Source of the DNA: JACZWZ01 sp964194935
Lineage (GTDB): Bacteria; Actinomycetota; Acidimicrobiia; Spongiisociales; UBA11373
Length of the DNA: 25,585 nt
Direction: 5' to 3'
Assembly (NCBI GenBank): GCA_964194935.1
Contig: CAXMOL010000016.1
Span: 1 to 25,585, forward strand
The notes under the pieces were generated by a model. The model did not search any database and was not told the origin of the DNA. It saw only the letters and a list, made by a program, of their open reading frames with translations. The stretch's first letter is position 1, and each line of letters starts with the position of its first letter. Positions 14,638 through 22,854 of the stretch are shown piece after piece. The position numbers and the translations under genes are program-made.

Positions 14638-17600
14638 TTGCCGTCCAGGTGCTCCAGTTGGTACCCGAGGCGGATTTGCTGTGGGTAATGACTGCATCAG
14701 TACTCGTCTTCTTGATGCAGGTGGGGTTTCTGGCGTTGGAAGCCGGCCTGACCCGTAGCAAGAACGCAATCAATGTGGCCATCAAGAACATGGCCGACTT
14801 CGGGATCTCGACTCTCCTGTTCTGGGTGTTTGGGTTCGGTTTGATGTTCGGGACCACCCAAGGCGGCTGGTTCGGCACCGACGAGTTCGCCGTTTCGTTC
14901 TCCGAGGCGAGGGCATGGCCGACCGTCTTCTTCTTGTTCCAAGTGATGTTCTGCGGAACCGCGGTGACGATCCTGTCGGGAGCCGTCGCCGAGCGCCTCC
15001 GTTTCGGTGCCTATATGTTCCTGGCGGTCTTGGTCGCCGGACTCACCTACCCGCTCTTCGGGCACTGGGCATGGAACGGGCTCGACATCGGCGAGTCGAC
15101 CGGGTGGCTCGCCCAGCGCGGCTTCGTAGATTTCGCCGGTTCCACAGTGGTGCATTCGGTTGGAGGGTGGACGGCACTGGCCGTGTTACTCGTCATAGGC
15201 GCCCGCGCTGGTCGGTTCCCTGATGACGGTCCCCCACAGAAGATTGTCGGGAGCAATCTCCCGATGGCCACTCTCGGGGCCCTCCTGTTGTTTGTCGGCT
15301 GGCTCGGCTTCAACGGCGGTTCCACGCTGTCCCTCGGCCCGTCGGTAGGCCGGGTGCTTGCCAACACGGTTCTCGCTGGGTCGGCCGGGATGGTCGTGGC
15401 TATGGCCGTTGGCGCGAAGTTGGTCGGTCGTCCGGAGATCGATCACGTGATCAATGGAGCACTGGGGGGCCTAGTGGCGATTACTGCCAACGCTCACGCA
15501 GTAGATTCGCCGGCTGCCTTTGCGATCGGAGCCATCGGGGGAGTCGTGGTGCTGGGGGCGAGCCATCTACTGGAGCGCTTCAGGATCGACGATGCAGTTG
15601 GTGCCGTACCGGTGCACCTCGCGGCGGGGATCTGGGGCACAATGGCCACCGGTATCTTCGGCGAGTTCGACTTGCTGGGAACCGGGCTCGGTCGCATGCA
15701 ACAGATCGGGGTCCAGGCTCTCGGCGTGGGTACCGCATTTGTAAGTGTGTTTTGTGTCACCCTCGCGATCGTGGTGGTTGCCAATCGCATTCGCCCGTTC
15801 CGTGTGCCTCCTGAGGCTGAAGAAGTTGGGCTCAACGTGTCAGAGCACGGTGCCACGACGGAGCTGCTCGATTTTTTTCAAGTGATGGATACTCAAACGA
15901 AAACAGGTGATCTCGCGCTGCGCGCCCCCGTCGAACCCTTTACGGAGGTGGGCCAAATAGCGGCGCGCTACAACCAGATGATGGAAACACTCGAGACCAA
16001 CGACTCCGAACTCAAGGAGTACCACGACCATCTGGAGGAGCAGGTGGAGAGCCGTACTAGTGACCTTCGCCAAGCGAACGCCGACTTGTCTGCTGCCCAG
16101 ATCGAGATGGCCGCCAATGAGGCGCGCTTTCGAAGCCTTTTCGAGGATTCACCCGTGTCGGTATGGGAGGAGGACTATTCGCGGGTTCGGATCGCTCTGG
16201 ACGAGATCATCGAGTCGGGTGTAACGGACCTGCGAGCGCATTTTCGAGAGCATGCAGGTTTGGCAGGGGAAGTCGGAGCGTTGATCCGGGTCGAAAACAT
16301 AAATCAGGCCACATTGGACTTGTACGGGGCGGAATCGAAGGACCAGCTCCTCGGGAGTCTCGAAGGCCTTCTTGGCGAATCCTCCGAGTCCGAGTTGGCG
16401 GACCAACTGGCCGCCTTGGCCGAAGGCCAACTCAGGTACGAAGCAGAGTCGGTCCTTTACCGCCTGAACGGCGAAACCGGCATGGCTATCGTTTCGGTGT
16501 CTATTGCGCCCGGGGCGCAGGAGTCGTGGTCGAAAGTCTTCGTTTCGGTCGTTGACATCACCGATCGCCAAGAAGCGGAACGACTTCTTGGGGTCGCTCT
16601 TGAGCAACTAGAGAGCACCGACACGATCATCGAACGGTGGACTCCTGATGGGCGCGTTGTCGAGATGAATCAGTTCGGGCTGGACTTGTTCGGTTTCTCT
16701 GCCGATGAGGTCATCGGGAGGGATGGGAGCGAGACGTTCCGCAGTCCGGACGGGGGTTGGGAAGAAGAGCGGGCAGCGCTATTCGCCAACCCCGGCGAGA
16801 GCGTGGAGTCTGAGACCGAGTGCCGCAGGAGCGACGGAACACCGATCTGGGTGGCGTGGCGCAACAGCCCGATTCTGGACGAAGACAACAACATTGTTGC
16901 GGTCATCAGCATCGGTATCGACATCACCGAGCGACGCGACATGGAGATGCAGGTCAAGGCGGCAAAGGAACGGATGGAAAAAGAGCTGAATGTTGCTCGG
17001 GACATCCAGATGAGCATGGTGCCGCTCGACTTCCCCGCTTTTCCAGATCGTGAAGAGTTCTCGATATACGCCATCCTGGAACCGGCCCGTGAGGTGGGAG
17101 GGGACTTCTACGACTTCTTCCTCATTGATCACGACCACCTTTGCTTCACGGTCGGCGATGTGTCGGACAAGGGGGTCCCGGCGGCGCTGTTCATGGCCGT
17201 CACCAAGACGCTCATCAAGTCGCACGCAGCCAGTGACCTGTCACCGGCGAGCATCATGACAGCAGCCAACGACGAGCTGTGTGAGAACAATGAGTCGTCG
17301 ATGTTTGTCACGATCTTTCTTTGCATCCTCGACCTCCGCACCGGTGAGATGGTCTACACGAACGCAGGCCACAACCCGCCATACATAAAGACGTCTGCCG
17401 GGGAGCTGATCACGCTGGATCAGCGGCACGGTCCTGTGGCCGGGGCCATCGGCGGGGTCGCGTACGGCGAAGACCGCTTGAAGCTGACGGCGGGGGATTA
17501 TGTGGTGATGTTCACCGATGGCGTGACGGAGGCGATGAGTCCCAACAGGGAACTCTATTCGGAGGATGCGCTCGAGACCCTCCTCATCGACTCGGGCCTC

Positions 17601-18164
17601 GACGAGCCGACCCAGGCGGTGGCCCTTGTCTATGACGCCATCGTCGACCATCAAGACGGAGCCGAGCAATCCGACGACATCACCGTCCTGAGCCTTGAAT
17701 TCAAAAGCAGCGAGGAGATACTTGCCGAGCGGCTCGTGATCGTGATGCCCAATACCCTGGAGGGAGTTGGCTCCGCCTTGCAGCAGCTAGACGAGTTTGC
17801 CGGAGAGGAAGGCATCGAGGACAAGGTGCGGCGGCCCGTGTTGCTTGCCCTCGACGACCTATTGAACAACGTTGTGTCCTACGCGTTTCCGGACGGCAGC
17901 GACCACGAGATCGAGATCAGCGTCGATGTGTCCGCACATCGATTCGCGATCAGCGTCAGTGACGACGGGATGCCTTTCAATCCCTTCGGACTGGATCTGC
18001 CCGACACGACGGCGTCAATCGCGGATCGCGGTATCGGCGGCCTCGGAATACACCTCGTCAGAACATTGATGGATGAGTACCGGTACGAGCGCCGCGGTGG
18101 CCGCAACGTGGTCACAGTCGCAAAGTATCTCGATTCTGGATCGACCGAAAGAGAGAGTGCATGA
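14634..18164 (+). CDS. Amt ammonium transporter fused to HAMP-like, PAS, PAS, SpoIIE/PP2C and HATPase_c domains
   Basis: A 1176-residue membrane signalling protein. Residues 10-400 are a full Amt/Rh domain with 11 helices. All conduction residues of E. coli AmtB have counterparts: Phe106 (F107), Trp147 (W148), Asp166 (D160), His174 (H168), Phe226 (F215), Ser230 (S219) and His328 (H318). The C-terminal Amt motif GLNVSEHG (399-406) is kept. Then come a HAMP-like segment (410-455), a coiled coil (455-495), PAS 1 (about 495-640), PAS 2 (about 655-768), a second short coiled coil, a SpoIIE/PP2C phosphatase (about 775-1020: EVGGDFYDF 820-828, GDVSDKG 841-847, SDDITVL 1013-1019) and an RsbW-like HATPase_c (about 1030-1160: N box LDDLLNN, DDG 1110-1112, GIGGLG 1133-1138). 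GTG 14634 has GAGGGAG about 6 bases upstream and overlaps the previous stop. Confidence 0.95.
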   Translation: MIAVQVLQLVPEADLLWVMTASVLVFLMQVGFLALEAGLTRSKNAINVAIKNMADFGISTLLFWVFGFGLMFGTTQGGWFGTDEFAVSFSEARAWPTVFFLFQVMFCGTAVTILSGAVAERLRFGAYMFLAVLVAGLTYPLFGHWAWNGLDIGESTGWLAQRGFVDFAGSTVVHSVGGWTALAVLLVIGARAGRFPDDGPPQKIVGSNLPMATLGALLLFVGWLGFNGGSTLSLGPSVGRVLANTVLAGSAGMVVAMAVGAKLVGRPEIDHVINGALGGLVAITANAHAVDSPAAFAIGAIGGVVVLGASHLLERFRIDDAVGAVPVHLAAGIWGTMATGIFGEFDLLGTGLGRMQQIGVQALGVGTAFVSVFCVTLAIVVVANRIRPFRVPPEAEEVGLNVSEHGATTELLDFFQVMDTQTKTGDLALRAPVEPFTEVGQIAARYNQMMETLETNDSELKEYHDHLEEQVESRTSDLRQANADLSAAQIEMAANEARFRSLFEDSPVSVWEEDYSRVRIALDEIIESGVTDLRAHFREHAGLAGEVGALIRVENINQATLDLYGAESKDQLLGSLEGLLGESSESELADQLAALAEGQLRYEAESVLYRLNGETGMAIVSVSIAPGAQESWSKVFVSVVDITDRQEAERLLGVALEQLESTDTIIERWTPDGRVVEMNQFGLDLFGFSADEVIGRDGSETFRSPDGGWEEERAALFANPGESVESETECRRSDGTPIWVAWRNSPILDEDNNIVAVISIGIDITERRDMEMQVKAAKERMEKELNVARDIQMSMVPLDFPAFPDREEFSIYAILEPAREVGGDFYDFFLIDHDHLCFTVGDVSDKGVPAALFMAVTKTLIKSHAASDLSPASIMTAANDELCENNESSMFVTIFLCILDLRTGEMVYTNAGHNPPYIKTSAGELITLDQRHGPVAGAIGGVAYGEDRLKLTAGDYVVMFTDGVTEAMSPNRELYSEDALETLLIDSGLDEPTQAVALVYDAIVDHQDGAEQSDDITVLSLEFKSSEEILAERLVIVMPNTLEGVGSALQQLDEFAGEEGIEDKVRRPVLLALDDLLNNVVSYAFPDGSDHEIEISVDVSAHRFAISVSDDGMPFNPFGLDLPDTTASIADRGIGGLGIHLVRTLMDEYRYERRGGRNVVTVAKYLDSGSTERESA

Positions 18165-18487
18165 ACATCACCGACGAGAAAAGCGGCGACGTCGTGATCG
18201 CGCGGTTCGAGGGAAGCTTGGACACGAGGACGGCATCGGATGCGATGTCGCACCTTGATGCTCTCGTCGAGGGCGGGTCCAGTCAGATCGTGGTCGACTT
18301 CACCTCGACTGACTTCGTATCCAGCGCCGGCTTGAGGGTGCTTCTGGCTACGGCGAAGAAACTAGGCGCAACCGGATGGCTTCGGCTGTTCGGGCTGAAC
18401 CCGTCGGTGCAGGAGGTATTCGACGTTTCGGGCTTCAGCACGATCTTCTCCATATTCGACGACGAGGCCTCGGCGCTGAGCGCCTGA
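18161..18487 (+). CDS. STAS-domain anti-sigma-factor antagonist
   Basis: A 108-residue single STAS domain of the RsbV/SpoIIAA type. The switch region is DFTSTDFVSSAGLRVLLATA (46-65); Ser54 or Ser55 is the expected phosphorylation site. In partner switching the unphosphorylated form binds an anti-sigma kinase, the kinase phosphorylates it, and a PP2C phosphatase reverses this. Its ATG overlaps the stop of the Amt-phosphatase gene (ATGA, 18161-18164), so it is translationally coupled to a protein that has both the phosphatase and the kinase-like domain, which makes it the obvious substrate (inference). No sigma factor or separate RsbW-type gene is seen in the window. The downstream channel is in the same reading frame, separated by the stop and 21 bases. 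Confidence 0.92.
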   Translation: MNITDEKSGDVVIARFEGSLDTRTASDAMSHLDALVEGGSSQIVVDFTSTDFVSSAGLRVLLATAKKLGATGWLRLFGLNPSVQEVFDVSGFSTIFSIFDDEASALSA

Positions 18488-18508
18488 CCTCTGTATGACC
18501 TCCGCTCC

Positions 18509-19879
18509 GTGATCAGCCTGGAATCCAGGGCCCGTCTGCTGTGGGACGTGTTGCTGCTCGCCGCTGGATCGCTTTCGATCTTCCTGGTCTCGTACGAGAT
18601 CGCGCTGATACACGAGCCGCGGGTGCTCACCTCGCTCATCGTCTATGCGATCGATGGCGTCTTTCTCGCCGACATCTGGTTCGGTTCGCGCACGACGTTT
18701 CGGGCGTTCGGCGTGGAGGTGCGGGACCCGGATCGGATCAAGGAGCGATATAGGCGGCGTCGCCTGCCGATCATCCTTGTCGGCGCTATCCCGTTCGACC
18801 TCGTTCTCCTCGCATTCGATGGGATGCCGTGGGGTGTCTCGCTCGTCTTGTGGTTCAGGCTCCTGCGCCTGGTCAGGGTCGAGGTCGTGTTTGGCACCAT
18901 CAAGCGGCTCGAGCGCAACGCCCGGTCGAACTCGGCTGCCCTACGGATAATCAACCTCGTCGTGGTGGCTGCGGTCGTCCTGCACTTGTTGGCGTGCGCC
19001 TGGTACTTGATGGCCTTCGCAACCGGGTTTCCTGCCGATTCGTGGGCGGTGGGGGAGTCGCTCGCGTCGGAGACCACCGGCGGGTCGTACCTCCGATCGC
19101 TCTATTGGGTTGTGACGACAGCGACCACCGTCGGGTTCGGGGATATTGCTCCGGGGAACACTGAGGAATACATCTTCGGATTGGGTGTCATGCTGATCGG
19201 CGCCTCTCTGTTCGCATACGTCATAGCCACAGGTGCCTCGCTCGTAAGTTCACTGAACCTCTCCAAGGTGGCGTTCTGGAATCGAGTCGACACCGTGGAG
19301 AGCTACTTGCGGTCGCGTCGAGTCGAAACGTCGGTGAGCCACGAAGTCCGGGGCTACTACGAGTACCTGTGGGACCGGCATAGCGGAGTCAGCGAGCGAT
19401 CACTGCTGGGTGACCTTCCCGGTCCGCTGCGGCTGCGGGTCCTGACCGAGCTCATGCGTGATCTGCTGCCGAACGTGCCCCTGTTTGCGCACTCTCCTCC
19501 GGCGCTTCGTGACGAGCTTTTGTTGTCGTTGACTCCCGTCATCACCCAGCCGGGCGGGTATCTGGTTCGCGAGGGGGAGGTGGCCGACGGCATCTACTTC
19601 ATTGCCGACGGCGGCGTGGAAGTTGTTTCGACCGGTGCTGACGAGCCGCATGCACGACTTGGTCCGGGTGATTATTTCGGTGAGCTGACGCTGATGCTCG
19701 AAGAGCGTCGGACAGCGTCGGTGAGATCCATCGGTTTTACCGAAGTCTTCTGGCTCGACTCGACGGCCTTCAAGCGCATACGCGAGGACTACTCAGAATT
19801 CCGGGATGTCCTGACGAAGTCGTCCTCCGATCGTTCCCCTACCCTCGCTGAGCTTGTTCTCGATGGAATCGTCCTTTGA
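18509..19879 (+). CDS. Cyclic-nucleotide-gated voltage-sensor-type cation channel
   Basis: A 456-residue six-helix channel. Helices S1-S4 occupy about 10-130, with an arginine-containing S4-like helix (LWFRLLRLVRVEVVFG). S5, the pore and S6 follow, with filter TVGFGD at 207-212 (GFG type, potassium-selective in relatives). A C-linker with YYEYLWDRHSG leads to a cyclic-nucleotide-binding domain (about 325-430). Its phosphate-binding cassette FGELTLMLEERRTASV keeps the Gly-Glu and Arg-Thr-Ala needed for cAMP or cGMP. GTG 18509 is the only standard start before the family-like sequence, but it lacks a ribosome site, and the frame is open back to the STAS stop (18485-18487), so translation may depend on that gene. 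Predicted role: ligand-controlled potassium flux, co-expressed with the ammonium sensor. Confidence 0.9.
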   Translation: MISLESRARLLWDVLLLAAGSLSIFLVSYEIALIHEPRVLTSLIVYAIDGVFLADIWFGSRTTFRAFGVEVRDPDRIKERYRRRRLPIILVGAIPFDLVLLAFDGMPWGVSLVLWFRLLRLVRVEVVFGTIKRLERNARSNSAALRIINLVVVAAVVLHLLACAWYLMAFATGFPADSWAVGESLASETTGGSYLRSLYWVVTTATTVGFGDIAPGNTEEYIFGLGVMLIGASLFAYVIATGASLVSSLNLSKVAFWNRVDTVESYLRSRRVETSVSHEVRGYYEYLWDRHSGVSERSLLGDLPGPLRLRVLTELMRDLLPNVPLFAHSPPALRDELLLSLTPVITQPGGYLVREGEVADGIYFIADGGVEVVSTGADEPHARLGPGDYFGELTLMLEERRTASVRSIGFTEVFWLDSTAFKRIREDYSEFRDVLTKSSSDRSPTLAELVLDGIVL

Positions 19880-19901
19880 ATCTCAGTACCGAGGAGATGT
19901 C

Positions 19902-22124
19902 TTGACCAGGAACACCATTCGCACTGGTGTTGGGATCGCCGTCGTGTTCGGCGTCGTCGGTGTCGCCACCACAGTCTCGTTCGCCACGTTGGTGTTCGGT
20001 GAGGACGTTCCGGAGTTCCTCAACGCCGGCATCGCGCACTTCCTCCTCGGCGGTGGGGTGGCAGGGATCGTGCTCGCTGTGGCCTCTTCGCTGCGCGGAC
20101 AGTTCGGAGGAGTGCAAGACGTGTCGGCAGCGATCGCGGGTGCGATCGCAATCTCAGTCGCGTCTTCGCTGGACGGCTCGAGCAGCGAGGTGATCTTCGC
20201 CAACGCGTTGATCGCTTTGATCGCGGCGACCTTCCTCACCGGGCTGTTCTTCGTCGTGATGGGACGGCTGCGCCTCGGTAACTTCGTCAGATTCGTGCCG
20301 TTCCCCGTGATGGCTGGGTTTCTGGCGGCCACCGGCTGGCTGCTGTTCAAGGGAGGGTTAGAGGTTGCAAGCGGTGGTGGTCACCTCGAGATCCTGCACC
20401 TCGGATACTTCATTGATCACGCGCACATAGACCAGCTCGGGATCGCCATCCTGGTTGGCTTTGCGATATTCATCGTGGGGAAGCTGTTCGAGGGCCGCCT
20501 GTGGGTATTGCCGGGGATCCTTGCCGGTGCGACGGCCCTGTTCTTCCTCATCGTCGCCTTCTCCGGGGCCGGTCTCGATGAGCTGCGGGGTGAGCACTGG
20601 TTCGTCGGGCCGCTTCCTGATACTGCGTTCTGGGAGGCGCTGACCGTTCCCGACCTCGGGATCATCGAGTGGGACGCCCTGGCAGGCAGCATCGGCAGCA
20701 TCCTCACTTTCGTGGTTGTGAGCTCTCTGGCTCTTCTCGTCACCGTAAGTGGCCTGGAGCTTGCCATGGAGCGAGACATAGATGTCAACAAGGAAATGGA
20801 GCGATCGGGGCTCGCCAATATGCTCGCCGGTCTAACCGGGGCTCCGACCAGCTGGGTCGACGCACCATCCACCGCCGTCGCCCACTCCCGAGGAGCGCTT
20901 CACCCAGTCTTCGGTGTGATCCACGGAGGGGTGATGCTCGTGGCGTTTCTCGCAGGGCCCGTAGTCATCGGTCTCTTCCCCCGATTCATCGCAGGGGGGC
21001 TGCTGGTCTTCCTCGGGCTGGAGCTGATAGGCGAATGGATCGTCGATACCCGCAAGGAAATGCCGAGAGTCGACTACGCGATCGTTCTTGCGATCGTGGC
21101 AGCCGTCGAGTTGTTGGGTTTCCTTCCCGGAGTCGGGGTGGGCCTGGTTTCGTCCATTGTCTTGTTCGTCGTGCGGTACTCGAGCCTGCAGTCGATCCGG
21201 AATCAACTCGATGGGGGAGCGGTGCAGAGCGGCCGTGATCGGCCGATACCGGACGAGCGGCTGCTCGACCACTTCGACCATCGAACGCTCACGGTTCAGC
21301 TTCAAGGCTTCATCTTCTTCGGATCTGCATACGCGGTGTATGCCTCGGTCAAGGAGACGTTCGAGGCCGCGGACGACCCGCCGGGTTACCTCGTTCTCGA
21401 CATGAGGCTCGTGCAGGGGATCGACTCGTCTGCGACAACCACCTTGATCAAGACGGTGAAACTGTTGCGCGACTACGAGGGATCGCTGATCGTGGTACCA
21501 GGTTCGCCTTCTGTGCGCCGGTCCCTCGAGCAGGCCGGCCTGAATCCAGATCATTTCGATCACCTTCACTTGTTCGACAAGTTCAACGAAGCGATCGAAT
21601 GGTGCGAGGAGCAAGTATTGGCATCGGCTCGCGAGCAGCTACAGGGTCGCGGTTCAGGTACGGCCGACGCCGACTTCCTCGAAGCCGTTTTTGGAGACGT
21701 GATGGCCGGGCTCGAGGTGCAGGAAGAGTTCGAGGAATTGGTTGCAGCGCTGCGTCCAAGGATGGAGGTGATCAAAGCCGAGACCGGAGTCGTGTTGTTC
21801 GACGAGCAGGACGAGAACAGAAGGCTGTTCTTCATCGTAAGTGGCCGTGTAGCACTGGAACGCGTCGACATGCGCGGCGAGCCCATGCGTGTGCGCGCCT
21901 TAGGGCGATGGAACATGGTCGGCGAAATAGGAGCCTTTCTGGGTTATCGAGAGCCCTCCACGGCGCGCGTCGAACAGGCAGGCGAGATTCTCGCTCTGTC
22001 CGCAGACGACATTGCCGCGCTCGTCACAGAGGCACCCGAGCTCGCCCAGCGCTTGCAGCGGCTCACCATTCAGATGATGGGTAGCGAACTGGCGAAGACG
22101 ACCCAGAATCTGGCGCAGCCGTAG
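19902..22124 (+). CDS. SulP anion transporter with STAS and cyclic-nucleotide-binding-like domains
   Basis: A SulP/SLC26-family membrane transporter of 740 residues: a membrane domain (about 1-430) with FVPFPVMAGFLAATGWLLF, a cytoplasmic STAS domain (about 460-575, LVLDMRLVQGIDSSATTTL), and a C-terminal cyclic-nucleotide-binding fold (about 605-725). In the last, MVGEIGAFLGYREPSTARV keeps the Gly-Glu but has Ser where cNMP binders have the phosphate-binding Arg, so binding is doubtful. Relatives move sulfate, bicarbonate or other anions. TTG 19902 is chosen because GAGGAG (19891-19896) lies 5 bases upstream and the membrane domain starts right after. ATG 19863, overlapping the channel gene, is the alternative. 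The STAS Asp-Ser-Ser resembles that of phosphorylatable STAS proteins, so it may be a second client of the phosphatase (speculative). Confidence 0.9.
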   Translation: MTRNTIRTGVGIAVVFGVVGVATTVSFATLVFGEDVPEFLNAGIAHFLLGGGVAGIVLAVASSLRGQFGGVQDVSAAIAGAIAISVASSLDGSSSEVIFANALIALIAATFLTGLFFVVMGRLRLGNFVRFVPFPVMAGFLAATGWLLFKGGLEVASGGGHLEILHLGYFIDHAHIDQLGIAILVGFAIFIVGKLFEGRLWVLPGILAGATALFFLIVAFSGAGLDELRGEHWFVGPLPDTAFWEALTVPDLGIIEWDALAGSIGSILTFVVVSSLALLVTVSGLELAMERDIDVNKEMERSGLANMLAGLTGAPTSWVDAPSTAVAHSRGALHPVFGVIHGGVMLVAFLAGPVVIGLFPRFIAGGLLVFLGLELIGEWIVDTRKEMPRVDYAIVLAIVAAVELLGFLPGVGVGLVSSIVLFVVRYSSLQSIRNQLDGGAVQSGRDRPIPDERLLDHFDHRTLTVQLQGFIFFGSAYAVYASVKETFEAADDPPGYLVLDMRLVQGIDSSATTTLIKTVKLLRDYEGSLIVVPGSPSVRRSLEQAGLNPDHFDHLHLFDKFNEAIEWCEEQVLASAREQLQGRGSGTADADFLEAVFGDVMAGLEVQEEFEELVAALRPRMEVIKAETGVVLFDEQDENRRLFFIVSGRVALERVDMRGEPMRVRALGRWNMVGEIGAFLGYREPSTARVEQAGEILALSADDIAALVTEAPELAQRLQRLTIQMMGSELAKTTQNLAQP

Positions 22125-22240
22125 CGGGTAGGATCCTCCGGCTTTACAGGCGTCATCCTCGACCGCGTCGTGGAACTCCAACCTCAGAGCATTCAGGGTT
22201 TCCGGTTTCGTAACCCCTTCTCTTCTCTCCCTTTCGCGCT

Positions 22241-22269
22241 TTGACCCTTGAATAAGGCCTCTATATACT
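22241..22269 (+). promoter_or_regulatory. Promoter of the str ribosomal operon
   Basis: TTGACC (22241-22246) and TATACT (22264-22269) are separated by 17 bases, a near-consensus promoter for the main vegetative sigma factor. Transcription should begin near 22276. The 116 bases to its left, after the SulP stop, hold no convincing terminator. Confidence 0.85.
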
Positions 22270-22482
22270 CTGCCGCCGTGACTTCGGTTCCCTAGCCCCT
22301 TCTCGGAAGGGCGCGCTCGGCTGTCGATCCAAGCCGGGCTGGTTGCCTGAGAAGGGGATCAGATGGGTCGGCGAATCACCTGGCGTCCGGAAGGCTGGCA
22401 CCCAGGTCGAGGAGCCGACTTTCGCATGTGCTGCGCTCCCTTTGGGCTGCGCTGCGCCGACAACTAGATAGAGAGGGCATGA
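22270..22482 (+). promoter_or_regulatory. Structured 5' leader of the str operon
   Basis: About 200 transcribed but untranslated bases precede rpsL. They contain a 9-base perfect inverted repeat, CCCCTTCTC (22296-22304) with GAGAAGGGG (22349-22357), enclosing further GC-rich sequence. A second inverted repeat follows: ACCTGG (22378-22383) with CCAGGT (22402-22407). This could be a ribosomal-protein autoregulatory site or an attenuator. No known leader motif was recognised, and the pairing was found by eye only. Confidence 0.5.
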
Positions 22483-22854
22483 GTGCCGACTATTGAGCAG
22501 CTGGTCCGTAAGGGCCGGGCTCGGAAAACGAAGAAGGAAAAGACGCCGGGTCTCGGTGGAGCCCCGCAGCGTCGCGGCGTGTGTACCAGGGTGTACACGA
22601 TCACCCCGAAGAAGCCGAACTCCGCACTTCGGAAGGTTTGTCGCGTTCGTCTCTCTACCGGTACCGAAGTCACCGCTTACATCCCGGGGGAGGGCCACAA
22701 CCTCCAGGAGCACTCGATCGTCCTCATCCGCGGCGGTCGTGTGAAGGATCTTCCGGGTATCCGCTACAAGGTCATCCGCGGAACGCTCGATGCCGCCAGC
22801 GTGTCCGACCGCAAACAGGCGCGTTCTCGCTACGGCGCCAAGAAGGGGTCGTAA
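22483..22854 (+). CDS. rpsL: 30S ribosomal protein S12
   Basis: Universally conserved small-subunit protein at the decoding centre, 123 residues. The hallmark segments GVCTRVYTITPKKPNSALRK and GEGHNLQEHSIVLIRGGRV, and the tail KQARSRYGAKKG, are intact. The lysines of PKKPNSA and RVKDLP, where streptomycin-resistance mutations fall in other bacteria, are wild type. GTG 22483 follows GAGAGGG at about 22471-22477. The stop overlaps the rpsG start (TAATG), giving translational coupling. Confidence 0.98.
   Translation: MPTIEQLVRKGRARKTKKEKTPGLGGAPQRRGVCTRVYTITPKKPNSALRKVCRVRLSTGTEVTAYIPGEGHNLQEHSIVLIRGGRVKDLPGIRYKVIRGTLDAASVSDRKQARSRYGAKKGS

Noticed and set aside
20832..21614. Long minus-strand reading frame opposite the SulP gene, and similar ones at 494-1105, 1890-2828, 23309-24154 and 24344-25069
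   Set aside because: They lie fully or largely opposite well-supported genes, arise from GC-rich codon structure and show no family features.
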